Assembly: GCA_037501455.1 (NCBI GenBank) | Contig: CM074855.1 | Location: 29,415,501 to 29,479,500 of the forward strand | Direction of reading: 5' to 3' | Source: Lantana camara | Taxonomy: Eukaryota; Streptophyta; Magnoliopsida; Lamiales; Verbenaceae | Length of the DNA: 64,000 nucleotides | In this document: positions 23,085 through 35,042 of the stretch, in pieces | Numbering within the stretch: the first letter of the stretch is position 1 | Layout of the letters: every line of letters begins with the position of its first letter | Notes under the pieces: generated by a model | Database searches by the model: none | Told to the model about the DNA's origin: nothing | What the model saw: only the letters and a program-made list of their open reading frames with translations | Program-made: the position numbers and the translations under genes

Positions 23085-23372
23085 CTAGTCTCCCCCGGCA
23101 CCGAGGGTGGCGGCCCGAACAATCAATTCTTGTTGTTCGTTGAGGAGGGCCCCCTTTTGGTTTTCTAGGGCTCGGATTTCTTGCTGAAGTGCAAGCATAC
23201 GATTTCTTATAATAATCGGATCGATCGGCGGCATGTGTTCCCAGAAGAGAGCAAGCATTTGCTCTCTTTGTTCTTTTTGGCTTTCTATGGCTAGGATTTC
23301 TTGCGAAATAGCCGCAAGCCTTTGGGCGTACATGCATGCACATAAGAGGGTATTTAGGGCACATCTTGACAT
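23085..23372 (-). CDS. Coding-like coiled-coil frame inside solo LTR E3 (hypothetical)
   Basis: A 95-codon frame on the LTR sense strand. Residues from about 16 onward read as a regular heptad-like helix rich in Leu, Ile, Glu and Gln, with two similar halves (RLAAISQEILAIESQKEQRE and RMLALQQEIRALENQKGALL) separated by a Pro-rich turn (MPPIDP). It ends LGAGGD-stop. The composition is far more protein-like than other frames in these LTRs. The first 15 or so residues (MSRCALNTLLCACMY) look non-coding, so the true start may be a splice acceptor or the second Met. It lies between the palindrome cluster and the donor-like motif, where the other LTRs have shorter DNA. It could be a captured host exon or a gag-like remnant. 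No family recognised. Confidence 0.4.
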   Translation of the reverse strand: MSRCALNTLLCACMYAQRLAAISQEILAIESQKEQREQMLALFWEHMPPIDPIIIRNRMLALQQEIRALENQKGALLNEQQELIVRAATLGAGGD

Positions 23373-23666
23373 ATATGGCGTATAAAAGCACCGAATTTAC
23401 GTTATAATTTCATAATAAGGCATATAACACATAATACATTACGTTAATAAGGTTCGTCAATCGAAAACGAGACAGTTAAATCAAGAAACATGTAGCATAG
23501 AGATCACACGTTGCATATAGGCACATATATCACATCATACGTTCAAATTAAAGCTCAAAACATGCAAGATAACAAGCTAACTTCATGAATTAAACACATA
23601 AGGGCATACAAGATCATTCAAGATAAGAAAAGGAAAGAAAAACCCTAACATAAGGCAAGAGAGGTG

Positions 23667-23868
23667 TCGTAGCCGCGATAAAAATCGGCGCGGCCACGCC
23701 GCGAAGACAGCAGCACAAAAGAGCAGGGTCGCAGCCGCGTAAGAAGACGTCGCGGCCGCGACACCCTACCAGACAAGCCCTCTGCATGATGGTCGCAACT
23801 GCGACCAAAAATGGCACGGCCGCGCCACCCATACAGCCACCAAAATGAAGCAGTGTCGCAGCCGCGAC
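23667..23868 (-). other. Palindrome cluster, solo LTR E3
   Basis: At least three good dyads: GTCGCGGCCGCGAC (23749-23762, perfect), GGTCGCAACTGCGACC (23791-23806) and GTCGCAGCCGCGAC (23855-23868). Weaker copies lie near 23667 and 23729. The cluster is about 1.25-1.45 kb from the LTR 5' end. Confidence 0.7.
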
Positions 23869-25119
23869 GAGGTTCCTTCCTTGCGCAATCGCTGCCATGA
23901 CATTGGGCAAACCTGCACGAAATCAAGCTGAAACAGGGCACAAAATGGGGAAGGGAAGCAAGGGATCAAAGAAGCAACAAAATACATGATATCAAGCAAG
24001 AAAAGACCATTAAAACACCCATATACAGCTGCAAATTTGTAGGTTACATGCAAGGGAGCATAAGTTCAAGTTTTCTCCATTTTCTTTAAGTTTTTCATGA
24101 ATGCAGCAATGGTGATCATACCTACACTCAACTAGCATGAAATCTCAGGTTATATATGTACAAATGAATTCAAATAGATCATTAATCATGCTCCAGTTCG
24201 AACTAAAAGGCAAGGAATGGCATGATCTCTTCAAATTTACATATAACCTAACTATTCATGTATGTGATCATATCTTGGCCAAACAAGGATGAAAATATGC
24301 AAATCATAGCTCCAAAGAAGCACAAGAAGATGAAGAAAAAGTTCATGGTCTTACCTTTCAAGTTGGAGAAGAGATAGAGATGTATTGAGCTCAAATTTTA
24401 CAAGATGAATAGTATTTTCCCCTTCTCTCCTTGGTCTCGGGCTGCTGCTGCTATATCCCCTGTTTTCTTCATGTGGATGAAATGGGGAGAGTATGAGGTG
24501 ATAGAGCATTAAACCATGGTTAATTCAATTCAAACTTGGGTTAATTTGTTCAAGGAATAAAGAAGTTATCTCAAAAACCGTAAAAGGTGGCAGTTACGAG
24601 TGTGAAGCTCGATTTGGGAAAATTTCGGAGGTTCAAACGGGCTTAGAAAAATAAAAGGCTAGGTTCCGTAGCTTCCATTCTTCGATACGAGTACAACTTC
24701 ACTTCCGGAATTTGAATCCGAATTCCTGAGCTCAGGTTACGACTTCCGGAACCCAAGGCGCGCTAAAACGAGTTAGGCGCTCGTGTCCTTTAACAATTAA
24801 AACGGTTTAAAAACCGTAACAAACAAACTTCAAAACAAGGAATGAGTATATATACGAGTTCATAAATCACATAATTCATGCATGGGAAGTTCACACAAAA
24901 ATTGGATTCACATATGAGCATATACGGGTCGAGATACGAGCACAACGAACATAAACGTATTAAAAGTTCATATTCAAAGTATAAGAATTAATTCAAATAA
25001 TTCAAATAATCACATAATCAATATAATAAACATAAAATAACGTAATTGGATAAGTTAAAATTTGAACTTAGCACTCTCGATACGGCGTACCTGTATGGCC
25101 AAAAAATCGGGGTGTTACA

Positions 25120-25278
25120 TGTACACATAAAGTAATCACCAAAACATACAAGAGCACATATAAAGAAGTGATTGCCTCTGATATAAATCAGTTCGTCTAT
25201 TATTCAAAGATTGATTTTACTTTTATAAGAAAATAGATAAAGCGAACTATACAAAGTCAGCTTTAAGGGCACTATTCC
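25120..25278 (-). repeat. LTR-C segment 3
   Basis: Continues LTR-C: AAGAGCACATATAAAGAAGTG and the terminal GGGCACTATTCC match the 3' part of the young copia LTR (3115-3230). It ends at the E2 insertion with the duplicated ATTCC (25274-25278). Confidence 0.8.
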
Positions 25279-28172
25279 TGTAGCACCCGGAACGCCGAGA
25301 TGCCACACCCCCGCACCATAAGTCTAGTTCACACATGAAATGGGTAGTCCATATATGAACCGGACTCATGGCGAACGGGTGACAATAAAAAAACTCAAGA
25401 GCTAGGCGGGTACCCTCAAATACTACCAATAAACAATTCAGAACAATAAAAGCGGAAGCAATAGCAATCAATACTTATAGGTACCATATTTACATATTTA
25501 TTTATAGATACCAACATTTATATAATAGTAGGTACCAACACTTATCAATACATTATCATCTCCTATACATCGTACATGTATAAATAACCCAAAGCCACTA
25601 ACATGATAAGCCAAAAATACCAAGAACATGAAAACGCAATGCTAGACTCAACTCGACAACTGGACACGACTCGGACTCCCGCCTAGCACGCCACTGACAG
25701 TACCTGAAAAGTGTGAGGTGTCAGTCTACCACAGACTGAGTGAGGGGTTTATAAATAAATATTCGCGCAAGTAACATGCAAGCCATAACCTCGGGTAAGG
25801 GTTCATAAAATAGAAACAACATAAGTTTAATAGTAAAAGATAACTCGCCCGAGATTACAACTAATCAATTTAACAATACACTCAATTTAATTCAATTCAA
25901 TCAGTGGCCCGACGAGTGAGGGCAAATCTCCAACCTTTCTCCGACAGTGTACAATAATTCAGTCGTAATTAATTAAGTGATCAAGTAATAGAACTTAGTG
26001 CACAATTAGCAATTTCAATCAATAACTCCTTCTTCCTCCGGGTGATGGCGGGCTTGCAAGACCCAGCCATCCAATCATGGTGTACGTCGGGAACATGACT
26101 CCCACGCATGGGATTTCTTCCTCCACCAAACCTCCTGGTGGATTCAGAGGTGATCCCACAATGGTGAGGATAGTGCAAGAGTTACCCGTCAGCCCTTGCT
26201 TTCCCGGTTGGCTCAATACACTACCCTCGGGCCCAACGTGAACAATAGTTACTCGCCAAAACAATCAATTCGTTAATCAATCAATCCATCAATCCATTTC
26301 CGTGAAATCATTTGACAATCATAAGGTTCGAAAACTATAGATATATAGATACGTTTTGGCCGAAAATCACATAAGGGTTGTAAAGGCTCTATATATATTT
26401 AGAATTTAAACCTCACCTGACGAGCGACGGAACAAGACAAAGATACAAGAAAGTGCCCAACGATCAATGATCTCCGCCCTGGAGAAAAACTGGACAAGAA
26501 AGGAAATGTGGGAACTCGTGAGACATGACTCAATAATGAGACCAAGTATGACGCACGGCAACGTTCGTGTAAATAAATAACCATCCCAACACTTTAATAA
26601 CCAAACATATTAACAATTAAGTGGCACTTAATCATATATGAGAACCAATTAACACTTAAAAGATGAAATAAATCTCAAGGAGTCACATATTCAATCATTT
26701 CAAGTTCAATTCATATAGTGCATGGAATTACACAATCAAGTTTGAGCAATTACGTACCAAGAAGTGTCAAGTAAGAGCATGCTTATCAATTAATCAAGTA
26801 TATACAACATATAATTCACATATGGGAGCCAAGAGAGTGAAAGGAAAGCAATAAGAAAGGTTTTGGTGAAGTTTGGCCAAAACCGACAATTTTTGGAAAT
26901 GTACATGTTGTGGGAAAACTGAAATATCTTAAATTCTAGAAGTGGTAATCGAGTTTTGTTTATTGGGTATGAAAGTAGACACATAGACCTTTCCAACGCT
27001 ATATGGCACGCTTTCTAATTCAAACCGAGGTGAAAATGGCGTTCGTCCGAAGTTGGGCAAAATGCAGGAAAGTGACACGCCCGTGTCGTCAATATAAGGC
27101 AAACCGTGACACCCCCGTGTCACGGTACAGAAAATCAAACCAACGTGCACCCCCGTGTCGCCAGCACAAAGCAAAGTTGACACCCCCGTGTCAACTGTGC
27201 GTGACCGAAAAAACAGGGGAGAAACAGGGGTTTCCATGCAAAACCAACCCCAAACCAAAATATACCAAACTCCAACCATAACTTATGCTTCAAACACCTC
27301 ATATATGCATCATACTTCCAATATTCATCAATTCAACCAAGAAATAAACATCCCAACATCAAGAATTTCTCATGAAAACCCCATATTATACACATGCTCC
27401 CAACCTTCAATAATTTCAAGATTTTCATGCAATCCTTACTCCTTAAGATCAAGATCATGCTCTCAACTTCAATCATGCAAGAATTCAACAACAAATCCCT
27501 AAACTCATACTTGATCACATATTCAAGAATTTCATAGAATTTCCAATTTCTACCTTGAATCAAAGAGATGGTTGATGAGATGATGATATGATGTTGATGA
27601 TGATCCTAACTCTTCAATTCCTCAACTTTAGCTTGAATTATAAAGAAATCTTTCCTTCTTCTCTTCTATGGTGTAAAAACCGTGTATTAGTGTGTGTGTG
27701 TGTGTGGTTTGATGATGAAATGTGTAGATGAAAAGAGAGATATACATATAATCCAAAGTCTTCCAACAAAATGGATGAATCATCAAATTTTGCAATTAGG
27801 TCCTCAAGTTAATTAAATTCATTCAATCAAATATCATTCCATGGGATATGATCTTCAAAGTCCCAAATTATGCAATGCAATTAAGTCCATATATTTATTT
27901 ATATAATGCACTCAAGGATAAACTCTAACAATTAATTCATTTAGCTCCAAGTCATGAAATACAATTAAATCCAAGAATTCACACTAGAGAGCAATTAAGG
28001 ACATTTAATTCAATTAGATCACTGAATTCATACAATTAAGCACGTTATCAATTAGTTCACGAAATTTCCACGTTAATGGAAGTTCATATAACACATGAGA
28101 ATATAAGGCATATAATGTGATGAAATTTAATATAAGGTAACATAATGCATGACTGAAAAATGGGGCGTTACA
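25279..28172 (-). repeat. 3' LTR of E2
   Basis: 2894 bp. In LTR orientation: palindrome cluster (27074-27195), donor-like TCAGGTGAGGTTTAAATTCT (26401-26420), conserved ACGGGTAACTCTTGC block (about 26178-26192), dyad CAGTCT-5 nt-AGACTG (25722-25738), GCTTCCGC (about 25450) and terminal block to 25279. Frames of 60-116 codons occur on both strands and are not convincing genes. Confidence 0.93.
27074..27195 (-). other. Palindrome cluster, E2 3' LTR
   Basis: Four dyads: GACACGCCCGTGTC (27074-27087), CGTGACACCCCCGTGTCACG (27105-27124; 8-bp arms, CCCC centre), a weaker copy at 27146-27159, and GTTGACACCCCCGTGTCAAC (27176-27195; 8/4). The outer arm bases of the second and fourth differ but remain paired. 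The same cluster in the 5' LTR is at 33560-33681. Confidence 0.8.
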
Positions 28173-28187
28173 ATTCTCTCCCCCTTA
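28173..28187 (-). other. Polypurine tract of E2
   Basis: On the minus strand TTAAGGGGGAGAGAAT directly precedes the 3' LTR. E1 has nearly the same tract at 44597-44611. Confidence 0.85.
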
Positions 28188-28243
28188 ATAGGACCTGGTC
28201 CCCAGGTCCATTGCCGAGTTTTAAAATGATGCACAAGCAACAA

Positions 28244-28374
28244 GAGAGCCCCGTCTCTCCTCAAGAAATGAGAGAACCCCGTCTCTCGAACAAGAAATGA
28301 GAGAACCCCGTCTCTCTAACACGTAGTGAGAGCTCCCCGTCTCTCAAACAACTAGGGAGAGTACCCCGACTCTC
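28244..28374 (-). other. Hairpin array beside the polypurine tract of E2
   Basis: Five inverted repeats at 28244-28259, 28270-28287, 28299-28316, 28328-28345 and 28357-28374, of the form GAGAGA-ACCCCG-TCTCTC. The last is GAGAGT-ACCCCG-ACTCTC, with a matched change in both arms while the loop is constant. E1 carries an equivalent array at the same place. Confidence 0.8.
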
Positions 28375-31300
28375 ACACAAGCAAGAATTCCAAGAGAACA
28401 CTTAATTAAACATTCATACCGAACTTCACGTAATGAACAAGTGGAGGAAATCAAATATACCATCTAGTTTTACAAAAGCAATTAATAAAGACAAAGAACC
28501 ATACGGTTGATAATAAAATGTATATTACACATGATATGCATGATTAGGTGTACCATTCACCATGGTCTTAGAAACTTCAATGGCAGCAACTTGATTTAAT
28601 ACTTGATTCTTTGATCAGAATCCCTTCTAACCAAAATGCTATTCCTCGGATGCCTGATGCCAGTATGTACCCCAATAATTACTCAATCTCCATCCCGCGA
28701 TCAAATTTTCTAACCTTTCTACCACCACGGTTCGAAGATTCAATTCTTGAATATGCACTTGGTAGTAATCCGACCACCCATTCTTCTTACCAGTTATAGT
28801 TGACCTCCTCCGATGCCCGGACTAATTATTTGATGACTCGAGGTCTACCTTTTATCCTTCATAATACCCCCGGTTCAAGTAACTCTCATGTGAACCCTTG
28901 CGATAGAGAATGTTCTCGTCGAGTTGTTTTTATCTTGTAATATGGTAATAGTATCGCACCTTTTTGGTCACTTCGTGCAAATCTTGAATGACAGTCGCTT
29001 TCCTTGAAAAATTCTTACCTTTGATCAAAGTATACTTACTCAACTTATAAAAATCATGATCTCTCCCATTTCTCATCAAATTTGTTTCAATTTCAACTCG
29101 GCTCAAGATATGCCTCCTTATGGCTTTTAAAATCTCCATTTGAGAACTCTAGGCGCACAAGATTTAAATTATTGAAAACTTCATTCACCTAGTTCTGATA
29201 GAGAGTTCCCGAAAGAACCATTTTCCTTGGAGTTTCAACTCTCCCAAGTGAGATCCAAACATCGATTTTAAGTTGTTCCCCGACCGGCTCTCCCCCTTAA
29301 GAACATAGGAATATTTTCTGTCTAACTTCTAGAACTAGTTCTACCCTTTTTCAAATCCAAGCTCCTCTTCTTTCTGATTCTCTTGAAATACCTCTAACTC
29401 TCGATCTCGTTCCCGAAATATTTCTCTATCTCAATTGGAAATCCAACGAACACTGAATCCTTCCTCATTGTTGAATATCTATTTCATTTCTTGAAGCTCT
29501 CACCCTTTCCAAAAATCATTTCCTAAATATCCTCATCCTGACCTTCGAGGTCATCAAGCATCTCAATCTCCTAATTCATCCCTTGTTGTTGCTCTCAAGT
29601 AACCCCCATCATTTGTAACCCTTACACTTTTGTTACTTCTAACAAATGTAATTCCTTTGAGCAAAACCACAAATTTGAAGTCATTTCCCCAGTCGACTCA
29701 ACTTCCTTGATATCAGAAATCTTAAATTTCGCCACTTGTTCGGACATTTCATCTCACGTTTATTTTTGAAGTGACAACTTCTTCCATCCAACTCCTAACT
29801 ACTTTTCCCGGCCTTTCAATTGTTCTTTCTCCTTTTTGTTCCTCACTTTGCAACCCAATTCTTTCCGTATCATGCTTCGGTTGTGTCTCAGTTGAAGTAA
29901 TGCTTGATAGATGAGGTGGAAAGATTTTCTATCAAGAAAACACTTAAAGTGCATGTTGGGTTAAGATGTCGATGCACGTATTACACTTATAAATAATAAA
30001 TACACAAGTTGGAAAATTTACGCTCAACTAGTAATGCATATATAGTTAAAGAAATTTAAATAATTTAAACAATGTATGATGCACGTGCCATGAATGCTTT
30101 GAACCTGTCACCGTAGCTGCATCCTTTAACTTAGCACTTGTTCTTTGTTTTGTTGAATTACGAGCTTGCCTCAAATTTGTTGGTTATTCCTTGTTACCCA
30201 CGGTCTTCCAATTTTCTTCAAAATCCCCAACATCAACCCGTACGTTTCCATCACTCGAAGATTGAAATTTCTTGAACTCAATTCTGTCCCCAAGTATTCC
30301 TTTCAATTTATAGATTCTAAGTGTGGTTCGAACCTCCACCTTGAATATCTTCTCGTTCAAAGCTTCCTTATCTCGACTCGTATAACTTGGTACTCAAATT
30401 ATGATTCTTGAACTCCAGTGCTTCTACTTCCGTGAAATTGATAACTAGCCCTCTTTCGAAAAGTAGTCTCTAATTGTTATCCGAAGTCTTCACCTAGTTA
30501 TCACCTCAATCGAAATCCTCGATTTAATTTGTATGAGTTTAAATAGTCGAACGAACTCACCCTCCAATTGCTTACACTCAAGCATATAGTTTCCTTCTAT
30601 AATCTCGTTACCTTCTTTCACCGTTTCTATTTTTGCTCCATATCTTCCAATTCAACTTCTTCCTTACTCAAAATCCGTAGTGACTTCAATTCCCCTTTTT
30701 CTTAATCTCTTCATTCTTCTTCATCGATCTAACCTCCTCCAAGATTCCCTTCGTTCCATCCCTCGGATTGCACAACCTCATTGAGTTTGGTTAACTAACT
30801 TAACTTTTGATGTGGCATGGTGTATGTATTAGTCTTATGATAACCTAGCATCATCTACCCCAACTCCACCTCTTTGAACTTCTTCAACTTACCTAGAGCT
30901 CGTAGATCATCCCATAACTTGACTTTCGATTCCAATGGTGGAAAATCCTCAACTTACTTTCAACTCCGAACCCTAAGTCCCTAGTACCCTCGAGGCCTCC
31001 TCGGTGATTGAGACCTTGAAACTTAAAACACTTTAGAGGTTTTTCTTCAGTTTTGCTCTTGAATGAAATGATCCTACGGATTCCCGTTGAAAAGACTTTT
31101 GCAATATAGGCGTGTGAGTGTTAATCTTGCAAGTTGTAGGCATCACGCCCTACCACTATCCCGCTAAATATCTACCAACTTCATTAGAGCTTGAAAGTTA
31201 CTCCCGCCTTTGGTCCTTCAATTCCCGAATCTTAACACTTGAAGTATAACCCAACTAGAGCAATTCATGACTCTTGATTTTCTTGTGTGAAGTTTCCCGG

Positions 31301-31744
31301 TGCATTCCTTAATAGAAAAAGGAGCTTGCGATAACTTGAGGTTGTCGTAGAAATTGGTCGTGGTTTGATATAATCTTCATAACCTATAACTCAAAATTAA
31401 TTCAAAGCTAAATGCATGCGGTTAGTACATGCTCATGTCACATAATTAGCATTTAACCATATATTTGATGCAAAACGCAATAATTAATTCAACTAAATTA
31501 AAGAAAACACATCAAACATATAAATTCCAAGTCATAGAAGATCAATTAATCCTCATGTAGTGACATGTATTAATAAAACGAGCAAGTTATCAGGTAGCTC
31601 AAGAATGTTTAGGTAAGTTCAAATAAATTCAAATAAGTTCAAGTAGTTCCAAATAAGATGCAAGACTCGCAATTATCAAATAATCCTATGCCGTTCGACC
31701 TAGACATGACACGACTCGACGCTAGAACCGCGGTTTTGCAACAG

Positions 31745-31757
31745 GGCTCTGATACCA
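31745..31757 (-). other. Primer-binding site of E2
   Basis: On the minus strand TGGTATCAGAGCC lies 7 bases inside the 5' LTR, complementary to initiator Met tRNA. Confidence 0.9.
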
Positions 31758-31764
31758 CCTTAGA

Positions 31765-34658
31765 TGTAGCACCCGGAACGCCGAGATGCCACACCCCCGC
31801 ACCATAAGTCTAGTTCACACATGAAATGGGTAGTCCATATATGAACCGGACTCATGGCGAACGGGTGACAATAAAAAAACTCAAGAGCTACGCGGGTACC
31901 CTCAAATACTACCAATAAACAATTCAGAACAATAAAAGCGGAAGCAATAGCAATCAATACTTATAGGTACCATATTTACATATTTATTTATAGATACCAA
32001 CATTTATATAATAGTAGGTACCAACACTTATCAATACATTATCATCTCCTATATATCGTACATGTATAAATAACCCAAAGCCACTAACATGATAAGCCAA
32101 AAATACCAAGAACATGAAAACGCAATGCTAGACTCAACTCGACAACTGGACACGACTCGGACTCCCGCCTAGCACGCCACTGACAGTACCTGAAAAGTGT
32201 GAGGTGTCAGTCTACCACAGACTGAGTGAGGGGTTTATAAATAAATATTCGCGCAAGTAACATGCAAGCCATAACCTCGGGTAAGGGTTCATAAAATAGA
32301 AACAACATAAGTTTAATAGTAAAAGATAACTCGCCCGAGATTACAACTAATCAATTTAACAATACACTCAATTTAATTCAATTCAATCAGTGGCCCGGCG
32401 AGTGAGGGCAAATCTCCAACCTTTCTCCGACAGTGTACAATAATTCAGTCGTAATTAATTAAGTGATCAAGCAATAGAACTTAGTGCACAATTAGCAATT
32501 TCAATCAATAACTCCTTCTTCCTCCGGGTGATGGCGGGCTTGCAAGACCCAGCCATCCAATCATGGTGTACGTCGGGAACATGACTCCCACGCACGGGAT
32601 TTCTTCCTCCACCAAACCTCCTGGTGGATTCAGAGGTGATCCCACAATGGTGAGGATAGTGCAAGAGTTACCCGTCAGCCCTTGCTTTCCCGGTTGGCTC
32701 AATACACTACCCTCGGGCCCAACGTGAACAATAGTTACTCGCCAAAACAATCAATTCGTTAATCAATCAATCCATCAATCCATTTCCGTGAAATCATTTG
32801 ACAATCATAAGGTTCGAAAACTATAGATATATAGATACGTTTTGGCCGAAAATCACATAAGGGTTGTAAAGGCTCTATATATATTTAGAATTTAAACCTC
32901 ACCTGACGAGCGACGGAACAAGACAAAGATACAAGAAAGTGCCCAACGATCAATGATCTCCGCCCTGGAGAAAAACTGGACAAGAAAGGAAATGTGGGAA
33001 CTCGTGAGACATGACTCAATAATGAGACCAAGTATGACGCACGGCAACGCTCGTGTAAATAAATAACCATCCCAACACTTTAATAACCAAACATATTAAC
33101 AATTAAGTGGCACTTAATCATATATGAGAACCAATTAACACTTAAAAGATGAAATAAATCTCAAGGAGTCACATATTCAATCATTTCAAGTTCAATTCAT
33201 ATAGTGCATGGAATTACACAATCAAGTTTGAGCAATTACGTACCAAGAAGTGTCAAGTAAGAGCATGCTTATCAATTAATCAAGTATATACAACATATAA
33301 TTCACATATGGGAGCCAAGAGAGTGAAAGGAAAGCAATAAGAAAGGTTTTGGTGAAGTTTGGCCAAAACCGACAATTTTTGGAAATGTACATGTTGTGGG
33401 AAAACTGAAATATCTTAAATTCTAGAAGTGGTAATCGAGTTTTGTTTATTGGGTATGAAAGTAGACACATAGACCTTTCCAACGCTATATGGCACGCTTT
33501 CTAATTCAAACCGAGGTGAAAATGGCGTTCGTCCGAAGTTGGGCAAAATGCAGGAAAGTGACACGCCCGTGTCGTCAATATAAGGCAAACCGTGACACCC
33601 CCGTGTCACGGTACAGAAAATCAAACCAACGTGCACCCCCGTGTCGCCAGCACAAAGCAAAGTTGACACCCCCGTGTCAACTGTGCGTGACCGAAAAAAC
33701 AGGGGAGAAACAGGGGTTTCCATGCAAAACCAACCCCAAACCAAAATATACCAAACTCCAACCATAACTTATGCTTCAAACACCTCATATATGCATCATA
33801 CTTCCAATATTCATCAATTCAACCAAGAAATAAACATCCCAACATCAAGAATTTCTCATGAAAACCCCATATTATACACATGCTCCCAACCTTCAATAAT
33901 TTCAAGATTTTCATGCAATCCTTACTCCTTAAGATCAAGATCATGCTCTCAACTTCAATCATGCAAGAATTCAACAACAAATCCCTAAACTCATACTTGA
34001 TCACATATTCAAGAATTTCATAGAATTTCCAATTTCTACCTTGAATCAAAGAGATGGTTGATGAGATGATGATATGATGTTGATGATGATCCTAACTCTT
34101 CAATTCCTCAACTTTAGCTTGAATTATAAAGAAATCTTTCCTTCTTCTCTTCTATGGTGTAAAAACCGTGTATTAGTGTGTGTGTGTGTGTGGTTTGATG
34201 ATGAAATGTGTAGATGAAAAGAGAGATATACATATAATCCAAAGTCTTCCAACAAAATGGATGAATCATCAAATTTTGTAATTAGGTCCTCAAGTTAATT
34301 AAATTCATTCAATCAAATATCATTCCATGGGATATGATCTTCAAAGTCCCAAATTATGCAATGCAATTAAGTCCATATATTTATTTATATAATGCACTCA
34401 AGGATAAACTCTAACAATTAATTCATTTAGCTCCAAGTCATGAAATACAATTAAATCCAAGAATTCACACTAGAGAGCAATTAAGGACATTTAATTCAAT
34501 TAGATCACTGAATTCATACAATTAAGCACGTTATCAATTAGTTCACGAAATTTCCACGTTAATGGAAGTTCATATAACACATGAGAATATAAGGCATATA
34601 ATGTGATGAAATTTAATATAAGGTAACATAATGCATGACTGAAAAATGGGGCGTTACA
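31765..34658 (-). repeat. 5' LTR of E2
   Basis: 2894 bp and near-identical to 25279-28172 at a constant offset of 6486. Differences noticed include G/C near 31889, C/T near 32053 and T/C near 32471; most are transitions. It ends GCGTTACA at 34658, followed by the duplicated ATTCC (34659-34663). Confidence 0.93.
33560..33681 (-). other. Palindrome cluster, E2 5' LTR
   Basis: Same four dyads as 27074-27195, about 1 kb inside the LTR 5' end. I saw no difference between the two copies. Confidence 0.8.
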
Positions 34659-34668
34659 ATTCCTAATA
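34659..34668 (-). repeat. LTR-C segment 4 (right end)
   Basis: ATTCCTAATA corresponds to the ATTCCTAACA terminus of the copia LTR, with the final CA decayed. It closes LTR-C and shows that every insertion from 12421 to 34658 went into this one LTR. Confidence 0.65.
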
Positions 34669-35042
34669 GGTAGTGTTGGTGACACACTTGATGGGCCTGG
34701 TCGGGCAACGGTTCAGGCATCCTACTCACAGAGTGAAGGCGAATAGGCCTAAAGAAAGGCCGAATAAGGAAATAGCCACAAGACGATAGGAACGGAGTTA
34801 GTTAGGATGATAAGGATAAGTATTGGTCATAGATAAGAACAAGGGAGTATATCTAAATCCCAAGGAAGAATCCGATACGTAGAAAACGATTAATGAATAT
34901 AAGAACATGTTAGAATACATCTGAAGAGAGCATTATGTATCTCAAGTATAAATAGGGGGCCATAATCATAGGAAAGACACAACAAAGAAAAATACACTAA
35001 GATAGAGAGAAAGGAAAAAAAGGAATCAATTAGAGAAGGACG
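34669..35042 (+). other. Unassigned repeat remnant with TATA-like promoter
   Basis: No coding frame. TATAAATA at 34947-34954 is followed by GGGGG and A-rich DNA, as in many plant LTR promoters, so it may be an LTR fragment of another element. No ends or duplication were found. Confidence 0.35.

Larger units (their letters stand above)
17852..25119 (-). mobile_element. Solo LTR E3 (Ty3/gypsy-type, about 3.7 kb without nested insertions)
   Basis: Starts TGTAGTACCCCGAGCGGC and ends GGTGTTACA, flanked by TGTAT/TGTAC (a 5-bp duplication with one mismatch). Read on the minus strand it has the layout of the other gypsy-type LTRs here: a palindrome cluster (23667-23868), a splice-donor-like AAGGTGAGGTTTT (22711-22730), a 5-base-loop dyad (18329-18343), GCTTCCGC and a terminal block ending GGGGTACTACA. 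I find no second copy, primer site or polypurine tract, so it is a solo LTR. It contains the solo LTR 18490-21034 and the hAT element 21386-22430. It is unusual in carrying a coding-like coiled-coil frame (23085-23372). Confidence 0.75.
28173..31764 (-). other. Internal region of E2, no gag-pol
   Basis: 3592 bp between the LTRs with no open frame resembling a retroelement protein; the longest minus-strand frame is about 70 codons (28930-29139) and is not recognised. Blocks near the primer site and around 30086-30125 (CTACGGTGACAGGTTC on the minus strand) also occur in E1, so E1 and E2 share a non-coding internal backbone. Confidence 0.8.
25279..34658 (-). mobile_element. E2: full-length, non-coding Ty3/gypsy-type LTR element, recent
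   Basis: A 9380-bp element with two 2894-bp LTRs (25279-28172, 31765-34658), TG...CA ends and a perfect 5-bp duplication ATTCC. In minus-strand order it has the 5' LTR, a primer site for initiator Met tRNA, 3.6 kb of internal DNA without gag or pol, an array of short hairpins, a polypurine tract and the 3' LTR. I counted about 7 differences between the LTRs by eye (about 0.24%), so it moved recently although it encodes nothing recognisable. It must have used proteins supplied in trans. The LTR ends and primer site resemble Tekay/Del-type chromoviruses, which is an inference. Confidence 0.93.

Noticed and set aside
26929..27502. Overlapping 92-116-codon frames on both strands in the E2 LTR, repeated at 33415-33988
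   Set aside because: They lie over the palindrome cluster, differ in strand, show no domain-like composition, and exist twice only because LTRs are duplicated.
28244..28374. CRISPR-like array of short palindromic repeats
   Set aside because: This is a plant retroelement; repeats are imperfect hairpins with no uniform unique spacers and no cas genes.
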